64,000 bases of DNA from Hahnella lacustris. GTDB lineage: Bacteria > Pseudomonadota > Gammaproteobacteria > Burkholderiales > Burkholderiaceae_A. The translations under genes and the position numbers were made by a program. Numbering within the stretch: position 1 is the first letter of the stretch; every line of letters starts with the position of its first letter. Shown here one piece after another: positions 15,784 through 24,256 of the stretch. The DNA is taken from NCBI GenBank assembly GCA_965194655.1, contig OZ239148.1, positions 744,001-808,000 of the forward strand, read 5' to 3'. Under the pieces are notes generated by a model, which was given only the letters and a program-made list of their open reading frames with translations, made no database searches and was not told the origin of the DNA.

Positions 15784-17115
15784 TCAGTGGAGTTTGACCG
15801 TCGGATTGGTCTGCTTGGTGATCATTCTTGCGAGTGTGAAGAGTGTGGTTTTTAGGGTGCCATGGATAGCAAGCTCATGAAGCTTGTAGAGCGATAGGTA
15901 CATCAACTTTGCGAAGTAGCCTTCAATCATGAGGTTCTTACCGACGATGCCTCCCATCATGTTCCCAACCGTGCTGAATTTCCCCAGGGACACCAGAGAA
16001 CCAAAATCTCTGTATCGGTAAGGCTTCAGGGGTTGGCTCGCGAGTCGACGACTGATCTGACTCAGCATATGAGTCGCCTGCTGATGAGCTGCTTGAGCGC
16101 GAGGGGGAACAATGCCTCCTCGCCCCCCGTCTGAATCTGCGCAGGGGCAAGCTGCACAGTCTCCGAGCGCGAAGATGTCGGGATCACGAGTGGTCTGGAG
16201 CGTGTCGTGCACGACCAACTGATTGATGTGGTTCGTCTCAAGCCCACCAAAGTCCTGTAAAAAATCGGGAGCCTTGACACCAGCTGCCCACACCACCAGC
16301 TCTGACTCGATCTCTCGCCCGTCAGACAGTCGGACCATGGTGGGCATGACCTCCATCACTCTGGCGCTGGTCAAAACCTGCACGCCGAGGCGAGAGAGCA
16401 ATGACTCAGTCGCGTGGGAGAGTCTTGGGTTCAGTGCTGGGAGGATGCGATCCGCGGCCTCAATGAGCGTCACCTTGATGTTTTTTTCTGGATCAATTCG
16501 ATTCAGTCCGAAAGCGACCACCTCTCTTGTGGTTCGATGCAACTCTGCAGCCAGTTCGACCCCGGTTGCACCCGCCCCAATGATGACCGCGTGAAGCTGA
16601 CGGTCATGAATGGCGCCGGTCTGACTGTGAGCTCGAATGCACGCGTTGACCATCTTGGAGTGGAAGGATTTTGCGTCCTTATGCGTCTCTAGCTTGAGCG
16701 CATACTCCTTGACGCCAGGTGTGCGGAAGTCGTTACTGAGACTACCCACACAGAGGATGAGCGTGTCATAGGGAATCTTCTGAGGGGGAGTGACGGGCTG
16801 AGCGTCATCATCCAGGTATGGACCGAGTTCAATCGTCTTCGCCTCTCGGTCGATCCCTTGCAGCTCGCCGATTCTGAAGGTGAAGTGGCTCCAATGGGCC
16901 TGAGCCATGTAATCCACGGCATGCCCGCCCAAGTCCATGCTCCCAGATGCAATCTCATGCAGCTTGGGCTTCCAAATGTGGGTGCGATTCTTGTCGACCA
17001 GGGTCACGTGGACGCGGCTACCTCGACCATACTTGCGGCCCAAACGGGTGGCTAATTCAAGCCCTCCGGCGCCGCCGCCAACAATGACAATTCGATGGGG
17101 ATGGATTGACGTCAA
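15784..17115 (-). CDS. ndh: Type II NADH dehydrogenase (NDH-2)
   Basis: A 443-residue flavoprotein with two dinucleotide-binding motifs, VIVGGGAGGLELATRLG at the N-terminus for FAD and VIIGAGATGVELAAELH near residue 180 for NADH. The later WAAGVKAPDFL and DPDIFALGDCA segments are also present. It transfers electrons from NADH to quinone at the membrane without pumping protons. A TTG start at 17115 is chosen: AGAAAGG lies eight bases upstream and the Rossmann fold begins twelve residues in. A longer frame to 17205 would run into the upstream gene. A C-terminal amphipathic region (residues about 385-425) probably attaches it to the membrane. Confidence 0.9.
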   Translation of the reverse strand: MTSIHPHRIVIVGGGAGGLELATRLGRKYGRGSRVHVTLVDKNRTHIWKPKLHEIASGSMDLGGHAVDYMAQAHWSHFTFRIGELQGIDREAKTIELGPYLDDDAQPVTPPQKIPYDTLILCVGSLSNDFRTPGVKEYALKLETHKDAKSFHSKMVNACIRAHSQTGAIHDRQLHAVIIGAGATGVELAAELHRTTREVVAFGLNRIDPEKNIKVTLIEAADRILPALNPRLSHATESLLSRLGVQVLTSARVMEVMPTMVRLSDGREIESELVVWAAGVKAPDFLQDFGGLETNHINQLVVHDTLQTTRDPDIFALGDCAACPCADSDGGRGGIVPPRAQAAHQQATHMLSQISRRLASQPLKPYRYRDFGSLVSLGKFSTVGNMMGGIVGKNLMIEGYFAKLMYLSLYKLHELAIHGTLKTTLFTLARMITKQTNPTVKLH

Positions 17116-17150
17116 TTCATTAAACCTTTCTTCTTTCAATGAGTGGGGAC

Positions 17151-17594
17151 CTAGCGGACGCTCTCCTTGAGCTCCTCGCACACAAACGGATGAACGGCGA
17201 CCCATACGAGTTCTTGGCTGGGATCCCGTTCTAACGCCCAGTGAAGAACCGTGACAAGGCCTTTCGCAGCGAGCGGGTCAAAGGCGATGGTTTCACCTCG
17301 GTCACTGGTGCAGTATGTGGCGCTGGCTCTCCTCTTTGCACAGACGAACGTGTTTGAGGAGTTCATTGCGACGGCGGCTGCTTCAGGAGTGAGGTGCGAC
17401 TCCGTAATGAAGAACGGCCGCCTCGGGGGAAACTCCTGGATTGATCGCGAAAACCCCTCCCACGCGACACCTCCGCCTGACTCGTAGAGACAAGCAAATG
17501 TAGCGGCGCCACTCCACGAGGGAGCCAAAAAGAGGCCGCAAAGGAGCAGGCCTCTCGCAAGCACTGAGTTTTGCTTGTCTATTGGGATTCGCAT
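17151..17594 (-). CDS. Exported protein of unknown function
   Basis: A 147-residue protein starting MRIPIDKQ with a signal peptide (hydrophobic residues about 14-27, cleavage near SGAA). The mature part contains four Cys (in FACLY, FVCAKR, TYCTSD and FVCEEL) that could form two disulfides. It is upstream of ndh on the same strand, 35 bases away. I recognise no domain. An in-frame start 28 codons upstream (17678) is possible but would bury the signal peptide. Confidence 0.5.
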   Translation of the reverse strand: MRIPIDKQNSVLARGLLLCGLFLAPSWSGAATFACLYESGGGVAWEGFSRSIQEFPPRRPFFITESHLTPEAAAVAMNSSNTFVCAKRRASATYCTSDRGETIAFDPLAAKGLVTVLHWALERDPSQELVWVAVHPFVCEELKESVR

Positions 17595-17725
17595 GTGAGT
17601 CGAGAATGTTTGCGAGGCTCTCAGCCTAGCGCTCTCATCATGCGCCCAAAGGGAATCATGAGCAGCCCGTAGGGACATAGGCGCACGATCGGACGAGAGA
17701 GGCGGTGAGCCAATAGACTCCAGCC

Positions 17726-17860
17726 ATGAGTGAAAATCGAGCTGTAAAGGCCAAGCAAAGGGCCGTCATCACCTTTGCGGTACTGACCGCGTTGTTTGTT
17801 CTCATCTTTGGCGGGCTTGTGCTGGGTGACTGGTTCTTGTCGAGCCTCCGCTTGTCTTGA
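17726..17860 (+). CDS. Small predicted membrane protein (44 residues)
   Basis: An ATG-to-TGA frame of 44 residues: a basic, polar N-terminus (SENRAVKAKQR), one strong membrane helix (AVITFAVLTALFVLIFGGLV) and a short tail GDWFLSSLRLS. The composition is what a real single-pass small protein looks like. No clear ribosome binding site is seen, and it lies in an otherwise gene-free gap between two minus-strand genes. It is a candidate only. Confidence 0.4.
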   Translation: MSENRAVKAKQRAVITFAVLTALFVLIFGGLVLGDWFLSSLRLS

Positions 17861-17908
17861 CGATGAGCCGCGGGGCAAGGGTCGAGACTCGACGCTGAGT
17901 GGGCCTGC

Positions 17909-19090
17909 TCATGACATCGTGCCCATCACTCGCTCGAGAAACCAGGTCAGTCCGATGGCAGCAATAGCGAGAGAGCCCAACACCAGAATCCCCCAGCGGT
18001 AGAGGTGTGTGTATCGAAGTGCCCAGGCCAGCGGTACAAAGGCCACCACAATCGCCACCTGCCCGAGCTCTACTCCCACGTTGAATCCGATGAGCGCGGT
18101 CACGAGTTGCCCCGAGGGTAGTCCGAGGTCTTGCAGAACACTTGCAAATCCAAAGCCATGAACAAGACCCAGCCCAAAAGCGATCTGCCACCGGTAGTGG
18201 ACCGTTCGTCGATGTAGATTGCCAAGTGCAGCCATCACGACAGAGGCCGCAATGACAGGTTCAACGATCTCTGACGGAACAGTGACCAAGCCCAGAGCAG
18301 CAACCCCGAGCGTGATGGAGTGGGCTACAGTGAAGGAGGTGACGATCGTCAGAATATGGAGTGCAGCCGGGCGGATGTTGGAGTATGGCTGCCAGTCTCC
18401 AAAGCGATCGCCGCGACGTTGATAGACACTCGGCAGCAGCAGGGCCAGCAGAAACAAAATGTGGTCTATGCCAATCCAAATGTGCCAAACCCCCTCAACG
18501 AAGAAATTAAGGAGCACTGCAGACATGCTGTCCGCCTTGGGATTCAGCGTTGCCTCCGGACGGTCTTGGCTGAGTACCGCGCTCCAGGATGTATCGCCGA
18601 TCTGTCCTTTGACCAGTGCTCGGTGCAGGGCGTTTTGATCAAAGAACAGGCCATAGCGAAGAGAGATGGTCTCTCCTGGGGTTCGGGCTAGGCAGTTGCT
18701 CGTCGCCTCAACGCTCAGATGGCGCTCTATCCCATACTCGGCAATGGCCCATTGAAGTCCCTCAAGTCTGCATGGGCCCTGAGGTGTTTGAAGCTCTAGG
18801 CCCTTTAAGAACCATTCATTGATCATGGCCTGCTGCTGCTTGAGTTCGCTCCAGGTGATCTCTGCATCACGGTTGAGGTCAAGATCGAACGCCAGGGCGA
18901 GGTCTCGGAGCGGGAGATCCACGCGCACGATGAGGCCGGGGGGCGCCTCTCGCAGCTCAATAAACGTGTTGCTGCCCGAGTGGCCCCACGACGGCGCTTG
19001 CAGGAGCAAGAGTCCGAAAGTAAGGCCAATGGCATGGATGAGGGACTTAAGCCAGGCAACTTCCCGCTGGGGATCGATGAGTGAGGTCAT
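17909..19090 (-). CDS. HupE/UreJ-like membrane protein with a periplasmic N-terminal domain
   Basis: A 393-residue protein: signal peptide (residues about 15-37), a periplasmic domain to about residue 190, and then six or seven membrane helices. The periplasmic part contains an EF-hand-like loop DLNRDAEITWSEL. The membrane part has the HupE/UreJ_2 motifs GIDHILFLLAL, FTVAHSITL, GLVHGFGFASV and FNVGVELGQ. Short HupE proteins take up nickel; the role of these long forms is not known to me. The ATG overlaps the stop of the upstream TPR protein, so the two are coupled. The His/Asp motifs in the helices suggest metal transport. Confidence 0.8.
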   Translation of the reverse strand: MTSLIDPQREVAWLKSLIHAIGLTFGLLLLQAPSWGHSGSNTFIELREAPPGLIVRVDLPLRDLALAFDLDLNRDAEITWSELKQQQAMINEWFLKGLELQTPQGPCRLEGLQWAIAEYGIERHLSVEATSNCLARTPGETISLRYGLFFDQNALHRALVKGQIGDTSWSAVLSQDRPEATLNPKADSMSAVLLNFFVEGVWHIWIGIDHILFLLALLLPSVYQRRGDRFGDWQPYSNIRPAALHILTIVTSFTVAHSITLGVAALGLVTVPSEIVEPVIAASVVMAALGNLHRRTVHYRWQIAFGLGLVHGFGFASVLQDLGLPSGQLVTALIGFNVGVELGQVAIVVAFVPLAWALRYTHLYRWGILVLGSLAIAAIGLTWFLERVMGTMS

Positions 19091-20304
19091 TTTCTGGGCC
19101 TCATGTTTGCACTGTCACTGATGGCTTGTAGGTCTGTGAAAAGCCTCTCCAGTTGGGGCTCTCGGTAGCCCGTTTCTGCCCTCCAGGCCAAAAGAGTCTT
19201 GGCAGCAGAGCCACTCTTTACGCGAACGGCTGCTCTGGCAAAGAGCACGGCATCGGCGGGCTCGCGCTGTGTTGCCCATGCCGACTCGGCCAGCGCAAGC
19301 GCTTGATCTGGTTGGTCATACACGTCGAGTTGAAAGGCGATGACTGGTCGCTCATTTAGGAGATCACCGCGCTGTTGTTGGTATGCAAGTCGCCTTTTGA
19401 ATTCATCCACGAGAGCATCCGCTTCGGGTCGCTGCAGGGCCTGCGCCGTGCGAATGGCCTGAACGAGTAAGGCATCGGAGCGTGCTTTTCGACGATTAAG
19501 GGTGAAGGCCTCCTCGTGGCGACCCAAGTCGTTGAGGAGTTCAACTGCGGAAACGAGCATGGCATGTGGCTGCTGATTCGCCTCCTGCATGTGGGAGAGC
19601 CAGACACGCACTGCACGCTGGCGGTCGCCAGCCACCCGATAGGCCTCGCCGAGGTGAAACGCAATCCACTCTTTTGCACGAGGGCCTTGTTGGTCTGGAT
19701 GCCTGGCCAGTCTATTGAACAGGGCGATAGCCCTTTGTGGGTGACCAGTGCGGTAATGAAGGACCGCCTGGCAGCTCTGTTGTTCTATTTCTCCGAAACG
19801 CTCTCCGATTTGGTCGCAGGTCTTTTGGGCCTGCTGGAGTCTGGCCTGCACCATATCAATAGCCAAATGCCACGACCAGTATTCGGGTTGCTGAGGGTCC
19901 TTCTCGATGGCACGCGCAATATCAACCTGGGCACCTGCAAAATCATGCAAGCCTTGTCGAACGAGACCCCGAACAAATAGGGTCTCGGCTGGTACGACAT
20001 CTGCCTGTTTCCACCAGCGCGCCAGGACGGCCTGAGCATTGCCCAGCCACCGGGCATCGCCTTGGTCTAAGGCGGCGACGAAGGCGTGTCTTGCAGCGGT
20101 CGTCGCCAGGACAACATCGTCAGGTCGCGCTCGCCATGCACCCATGGACTGGCTCAGTTCTCTATTGAGGGTGTTGGATGATTCGGCGTCTATTTTCAAA
20201 ATGACCTGATGGTCGGCTGGAATGCTTCTTGTTTGTGCAAGAAGTGGTTGAATCAACCCCATGCTAAAGAGGGCGATTAGAAGGAGATGGGTGGTTTTAA
20301 ACAT
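19087..20304 (-). CDS. Exported tetratricopeptide-repeat protein
   Basis: A 405-residue protein with a signal peptide ending IQPLLAQT. The rest consists of helical pairs typical of TPR repeats, for example ALFVRGLVRQGLHDFAGAQ replaced here by ETLFVRGLVRQGLHDFAGAQ, then ALFNRLARHPDQQGPRAKEW and DQALALAESAWATQ. TPR domains bind partner proteins. The start at 20304 has AAGAGGGAA nine bases upstream and begins the signal peptide; an in-frame ATG farther upstream is unlikely. It is followed by, and overlaps, the HupE-like gene, and the two may work as one unit in the periplasm. Confidence 0.7.
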   Translation of the reverse strand: MFKTTHLLLIALFSMGLIQPLLAQTRSIPADHQVILKIDAESSNTLNRELSQSMGAWRARPDDVVLATTAARHAFVAALDQGDARWLGNAQAVLARWWKQADVVPAETLFVRGLVRQGLHDFAGAQVDIARAIEKDPQQPEYWSWHLAIDMVQARLQQAQKTCDQIGERFGEIEQQSCQAVLHYRTGHPQRAIALFNRLARHPDQQGPRAKEWIAFHLGEAYRVAGDRQRAVRVWLSHMQEANQQPHAMLVSAVELLNDLGRHEEAFTLNRRKARSDALLVQAIRTAQALQRPEADALVDEFKRRLAYQQQRGDLLNERPVIAFQLDVYDQPDQALALAESAWATQREPADAVLFARAAVRVKSGSAAKTLLAWRAETGYREPQLERLFTDLQAISDSANMRPRK

Positions 20305-20371
20305 GTACGGCGTTCCCTCTTGGCGAAAGCGCTTGACGGCGTTGACTGCATCTTTCCATACTCGAATCCTC

Positions 20372-20384
20372 GGATGAGTCATCC
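20372..20384. promoter_or_regulatory. Perfect dyad GGATGA-G-TCATCC
   Basis: A six-base inverted repeat with a one-base centre, 67 bases upstream of both divergent genes (the TPR protein on the minus strand and the small Lys-rich exported protein on the plus strand). Position and symmetry fit a shared operator, but no regulator can be named. Confidence 0.3.
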
Positions 20385-20450
20385 TCACAACGCATTCGGG
20401 CAAATCTAATTCCACAACTCTTCATTTTTTATTTCTTTTAAGGTGACCCT

Positions 20451-20645
20451 ATGAAAACAGTATTAACTGCACTGACCGCTGCTTTGTTTATCGCTTCCGC
20501 ACCTGCTATGGCCATGAGCCATGGTGGCGGAAAAATGGACGACAAGAAGGCTGAAAAAGTCGATTGCGCCAAGGCTGAGAACAAAGACAAGAAAGAGTGC
20601 AAAGAAGCAGCTAAGAACAAAGAAAAAGAAGCACCCAAGAAGTAA
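20451..20645 (+). CDS. Small Lys-rich exported protein
   Basis: A 64-residue protein with a clear signal peptide (cleavage at PAMAMS) and a mature part of about 43 residues that is almost entirely charged: DDKKAEKVDCAKAENKDKKE with two Cys spaced about ten apart. AAGGTGA lies five bases before the ATG, and a strong terminator follows the stop, so this is a self-contained transcription unit. I know no function for such proteins; the low complexity prevents a family assignment. Confidence 0.65.
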   Translation: MKTVLTALTAALFIASAPAMAMSHGGGKMDDKKAEKVDCAKAENKDKKECKEAAKNKEKEAPKK

Positions 20646-20660
20646 GGTGGTTGAAGTTCA

Positions 20661-20693
20661 AAAGGCCCTGGAGGGAGAACTCCAGGGCCTTTT
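20661..20693 (+). terminator. Rho-independent terminator
   Basis: AAAGGCCCTGGAG, a six-base loop, and its exact complement CTCCAGGGCCTTT followed by TTTC. It starts 15 bases after the stop of the small Lys-rich protein and should end its transcript. Confidence 0.85.
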
Positions 20694-20740
20694 CATTGGA
20701 TCCAGCTCCAGGATACTCAGCATGGGGCATAGGAGTCTGT

Positions 20741-20911
20741 ATGTCCGACATCACAATGGTTTGCTCCACTCAACTCTCGTCCTTTTTGGAGCGCGAGCTT
20801 CGATCAGATGAGATTCATCATCGAGTCATGGCCGCGCTGGGGGTGGGGAGCAGATTCCCATGGCGATGCAACTCATGGGGTATGGTCGTTGTCATTGATC
20901 GCAAGGAGTGA
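20741..20911 (+). CDS. Possible small protein (56 residues), unknown
   Basis: An ATG frame with AGGAG five bases upstream encodes 56 residues beginning MSDITMVCSTQLSSFLEREL and ending VVVIDRKE. It ends five bases before the FMN-dependent dehydrogenase gene and supplies, in its last codons, that gene's ribosome binding site (AAGGAG). Good translation signals and tight spacing support it. There is no recognisable domain, so it may be only a leader. Confidence 0.35.
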   Translation: MSDITMVCSTQLSSFLERELRSDEIHHRVMAALGVGSRFPWRCNSWGMVVVIDRKE

Positions 20912-20916
20912 TTTAG

Positions 20917-22071
20917 ATGCTGACGAGTTGTCACAACTTTCAAGATTTTAGGCGTCTCGCCAAGCGCCGTCTGCCAGGCCCCATCTTCAATTACATCGAT
21001 GGTGGCGCCGACGATGAGGTGACCTTGAGAAGAAACACCTCATCATTTGAGCGTGTCGACCTTCTGCCATCCGTTCTTCGTGGGGTGTCGCAGGTTGATC
21101 TGTCCGTGACGGTCATGGGCCAGAGACTCGCGCTACCCATCTATTGCTCTCCCACAGCATTGCAGCGACTTTTTCATCATGAGGGCGAACGGGCCGTGGC
21201 TGCAGCAGCGGAGAAGTTCGGCACGATGTTTGGGGTGTCGTCCTTGGGAACGGTTTCACTGGAAGAATTGCGCCAGAAGCACAAGAACCCGCAGGTCTAT
21301 CAGTTCTATTTTCACAAGGACCGCGGACTGAACTCGGCCATGATGTCTCGAGCCAAGGAGGCTGGTGTTGAGGTGATGATGCTCACCGTTGACTCCATCA
21401 CCGGGGGTAACCGCGAGCGTGACCTGCGAACCGGCTTTTCAATTCCTTTTCGTCTGACGCTCGGAGGCATCGCACAGTTTGTGATGAAGCCGGCTTGGGC
21501 GATCAATTACATCAGTCATGAGCGCTTTCGGCTTCCGCAGCTTGAGGAGCACGTCAAAATGGATGGCGGATCAAGCTCGATTGGAGGCTATTTCACCAAC
21601 ATGTTAGATCCCTCCATGACTTGGGATGATGTCGAGAGGATGGTCGCAGAATGGGGCGGAAAGTTCTGTCTCAAGGGAGTGATGACGGCTGAGGACGCAC
21701 GGCATGCTGCGGACATTGGTTGTGCTGGTATCGTGCTGTCAAACCATGGAGGTCGCCAGCTTGATGGTTCCCGCACTGCCTTTGATCAACTGGGTGAGGT
21801 CGTGGATGCCGTCGGTGATCGCATCGATGTGATGATGGATGGCGGTGTTCAGAGGGGCACTCATGTCGTGAAGGCGCTCTCAATGGGGGCAAAAGCAGTT
21901 GGGATTGGACGCGGTTATCTGTACGCCCTGGCCGCTGCCGGCCAGCCAGGCGTGGAGAGGGCACTGGCTTTGTTTAAAGCGGAAATCGAGAGAGACATGA
22001 AGCTGATGGGGGTCACTCGGGTGGGCGACCTGAGCCGTGCGAATTTGAGGATGCCGTATTCCGGCGGATGA
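20917..22071 (+). CDS. lldD: FMN-dependent alpha-hydroxy acid dehydrogenase (L-lactate dehydrogenase type)
   Basis: A 384-residue TIM-barrel flavoenzyme. NFQDFRRLAKRRLPGPIFNY and YIDGGADDE open it. The catalytic H277 lies in LSNHGGRQLDG, with the FMN phosphate site in DGGVQRGTHVVKALSMGAKA following. It oxidises L-lactate or a related 2-hydroxy acid and feeds electrons to quinone at the membrane. A good AAGGAG lies eight bases before the ATG. The gene symbol is the most likely one, but glycolate or mandelate dehydrogenases share these motifs. It is the last chromosomal gene before the tRNA-Val remnant. Confidence 0.88.
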   Translation: MLTSCHNFQDFRRLAKRRLPGPIFNYIDGGADDEVTLRRNTSSFERVDLLPSVLRGVSQVDLSVTVMGQRLALPIYCSPTALQRLFHHEGERAVAAAAEKFGTMFGVSSLGTVSLEELRQKHKNPQVYQFYFHKDRGLNSAMMSRAKEAGVEVMMLTVDSITGGNRERDLRTGFSIPFRLTLGGIAQFVMKPAWAINYISHERFRLPQLEEHVKMDGGSSSIGGYFTNMLDPSMTWDDVERMVAEWGGKFCLKGVMTAEDARHAADIGCAGIVLSNHGGRQLDGSRTAFDQLGEVVDAVGDRIDVMMDGGVQRGTHVVKALSMGAKAVGIGRGYLYALAAAGQPGVERALALFKAEIERDMKLMGVTRVGDLSRANLRMPYSGG

Positions 22072-22089
22072 TGAGTTTGGAGTGTTGGG

Positions 22090-22128
22090 CGGCACAGGGT
22101 TCGAACCTGTGACCCCTGCAGTGTGAAG
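22090..22128 (-). repeat. Decayed copy of the 3' half of tRNA-Val (outer attachment-site remnant)
   Basis: Thirty-nine bases match the T arm, variable loop and anticodon-loop side of the intact tRNA-Val gene at 33615-33689, with one mismatch (A for C at 22120). The acceptor part is altered (GGGCGG for GGACGG) and no CCA is kept. It lies in the same orientation as the intact gene. It cannot fold into a tRNA because the 5' half is absent. It marks the outer end of the tandem insertions. Confidence 0.8.
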
Positions 22129-22206
22129 ACATCTCATGCTTGAAAAAACTCACGTGTCAGTGATGGTACTGATGGTCCAAATGCTAGACCTTGGCAACCC
22201 ATTGCC

Positions 22207-22944
22207 CTAGTGCAAACGGTTTCCGCTGCCATGGCAGACCTTGTATTTTTTTCCCGATCCGCAGGGGCAGAGCTCGTTTCGGCCAACCTTGTTGGGATTA
22301 CGGACTGGCTCCCGACGTATGACACCAGGTCGCTGGCCTCCTGCCATCTCTTTTTTGCGCTGCTCAAGAAAGAGCGCGTGGACATTTCGGACCATGTCCG
22401 CTAGTCCGGTGGCCAGCTCTCGGTGTTCGTCCAACGACAGGGTATCTTTCATGAGCAGCTCCCAGCCCTCAGCGGTGCCATAGAGGATGATGGTCGACAG
22501 CCAGTCGGGTTTTCCACCCGTGACCGGCAGCCAACCCTCAAGATCGAGTTGCACGCCCTTCATGTACCCCATGCACCATTCATCTATGATGGGGATCGGG
22601 TCGCCCTTGTTCGGGTTCTCCATCAACAGCGGCTCATATTCGTCGGGGGCCTGATGCAGTGTTCGAGCGATGTCGTTCATGTGGCGCATCAAGAACTGAA
22701 TGATGTGCTGCGCCTGGGCCTGGTCCTTGAAAGCCGGTGTGTCTTCGCCGCGCTCCACGTCCCACACCCATCGCATCCACTCACTGGGCATGATGGTCTT
22801 TGGCCCGCTGACGATCGCTGTGAGAAAACCATCCAGCATCGACACGTCCATAGATTCTTCAATTCCTTCAGCGTGTAGCAGGAATTGGTCGAGCTCTTCG
22901 AGCTCCTCGTCGCTGAGTGGCCCCTGGTCGAATGCGCCCATCAT
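22207..22944 (-). CDS. UPF0149 (YecA-like) protein with C-terminal SEC-C zinc motif
   Basis: About 245 residues. The N-terminal part, PLSDEELEELDQFLLHAEGI and MLDGFLTAIVSGPKTIMPSE, is the UPF0149/YecA domain. The C-terminus RNELCPCGSGKKYKVCHG is the SEC-C zinc-binding motif also found at the end of SecA, which binds ribosomes or SecB. A role near translation or protein export is likely for such proteins. The frame is open for 60 codons upstream (to 23124), but that stretch looks non-native, so the start is put at the double ATG near 22944. There is no strong ribosome binding site. Confidence 0.75.
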   Translation of the reverse strand: MMGAFDQGPLSDEELEELDQFLLHAEGIEESMDVSMLDGFLTAIVSGPKTIMPSEWMRWVWDVERGEDTPAFKDQAQAQHIIQFLMRHMNDIARTLHQAPDEYEPLLMENPNKGDPIPIIDEWCMGYMKGVQLDLEGWLPVTGGKPDWLSTIILYGTAEGWELLMKDTLSLDEHRELATGLADMVRNVHALFLEQRKKEMAGGQRPGVIRREPVRNPNKVGRNELCPCGSGKKYKVCHGSGNRLH

Positions 22945-23165
22945 CCCGGGAAACCCGTCGGAGGGGGCAGGCGTCGTGGGCCGAGCGTGTCCCGGATCCC
23001 AAGAGAGACTTCGAAGACGTGAGAATTTAAGCTTGTCATGTGTGAACATTCTGCACGAACAGACCCATGCGTTTCTAGCAGAAGATGGACCTGCACTTGC
23101 GCACACTGAAGTATCGCTGCTCATCGTGCAATCGGTGCTCTCGCCACCGGTTTAACCAAGTACCG

Positions 23166-23660
23166 CTACTTCTCCGCTACCAAGTCTGCGGAGCCTATGT
23201 ACTCTTTGAATTGCTTGCACCAGATGAGCACGCTCCTCACATCGTCGACGCTCTGAGTCTTGAGGGGGTAGTAGGCCGCACCGTTTGGCTTGGTTAAACG
23301 AGCGACTTCGATCTGCTTGTCGTTGAATTCCGGATTGTCTTTGATCGCCGGACCACTGCTGATATAGACGTGGTAGTCGGGGCCTGGGCTAGATCGAAAG
23401 TTCTCTCCCGATTGCAGGTATAGCTGGTTGCCGGACCTGACCAGTAACCAAGTTCCAGACGAGCTGTGCAGCATGTCTTGGCCCTGGGCCTTGGTGTCGA
23501 TCTCGCCCTTTTTCAAGACTTCGCCATCGATCTTCTTGTGATCGCTGAACCGAGCCTTGAGATCCTGGGCATGACCTCGAATGGCATCGAGCACCTGAGC
23601 GTTGGCGGTGCTAACAGCCCAGATTGCGAGGGTTAGGAAGAGGATTGGCCTTGCCGACAT
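23166..23660 (-). CDS. Exported DM13-domain protein
   Basis: A 164-residue protein with a signal peptide ending STANAQ. The domain shows the DM13 pattern: GTWLLVRSGNQLYLQSGENF, then GPDYHVYISSGPAI, then VRSVLIWCKQFKEYIGSADL. DM13 domains have been proposed to carry electrons or bind redox cofactors through a conserved Cys, here in IWCKQF. The ATG at 23660 is used because GGAG lies nine bases upstream. It is the second of two exported redox-type genes in this segment. Confidence 0.65.
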   Translation of the reverse strand: MSARPILFLTLAIWAVSTANAQVLDAIRGHAQDLKARFSDHKKIDGEVLKKGEIDTKAQGQDMLHSSSGTWLLVRSGNQLYLQSGENFRSSPGPDYHVYISSGPAIKDNPEFNDKQIEVARLTKPNGAAYYPLKTQSVDDVRSVLIWCKQFKEYIGSADLVAEK

Positions 23661-23687
23661 ACTGAAGCGCTCCATGAAGTTTCGCCA

Positions 23688-24131
23688 CTATGGTTTTAGG
23701 TATGCAAAGCCTTCACGAACTTGCAGTTGCGTGACACGTGCCACTCCAGACGGGGTGAACTCGGCATCTAAGCTGAATTGATCACGCTTAAGATTTCTGT
23801 TCTTGAGGGTGATCTCGCAGACCTCGAACCGCGCACCCCGAGCCTTTAGAGCAGAAACCAAAGACCCATAGTCAACTTTTGGGTTCTTGGGGTCCTTCGC
23901 TCCATCAAACAGGAAGTCGACTCCTTCTGCGTGTGTGACCACTACGATCTTGGTACTTGGGGCGGTATCGAGATGGTTGCGGATGTTCCTCAGGGCCTTG
24001 GTGGCTTGAACGGCTGCGTTATCGATGTGATAGACCGCTTTGTCGCTGTCGGCTGCAGAGGCACTGAGGCCAGAGAGGCCCAGACAGAGTGACAGCGCCA
24101 GACTGCTCGGCCAACGGATGCTTGCCTTCAT
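23688..24131 (-). CDS. Exported DsrE/DsrF-like protein
   Basis: A 147-residue protein with a signal peptide (cleavage near SASA). The DsrE-like fold shows in AVYHIDNAAVQATKALRNIR, then TKIVVVTHAEGVDFLFDGA and SALKARGARFEVCEITLKNR. The single Cys in FEVCEIT sits where sulfur-handling DsrE proteins carry theirs. AGGAG eight bases before the ATG fixes the start. Periplasmic members are often linked to sulfur oxidation or to redox stress. It is 27 bases upstream of the DM13 protein on the same strand. Confidence 0.7.
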   Translation of the reverse strand: MKASIRWPSSLALSLCLGLSGLSASAADSDKAVYHIDNAAVQATKALRNIRNHLDTAPSTKIVVVTHAEGVDFLFDGAKDPKNPKVDYGSLVSALKARGARFEVCEITLKNRNLKRDQFSLDAEFTPSGVARVTQLQVREGFAYLKP

Positions 24132-24256
24132 TTCTCTGCTCCTGTGATGAATTCTTAAGAGTGGCATCTATCTGATCCATGTGAAATCAGGCACGAGTCT
24201 AGAGTCTCGCGGCGATCGATGGTTAAAAGGAAAACTCATTAACAAACGACACACGG

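Noticed and set aside
22090..22128. Second functional tRNA-Val gene
   Set aside because: Only the 3' half is present; the D arm and 5' acceptor strand are missing and CCA is lost.
22945..23124. N-terminal extension of the SEC-C protein
   Set aside because: The extra 60 residues have shadow-like composition and the conserved domain begins just after the ATG near 22944.
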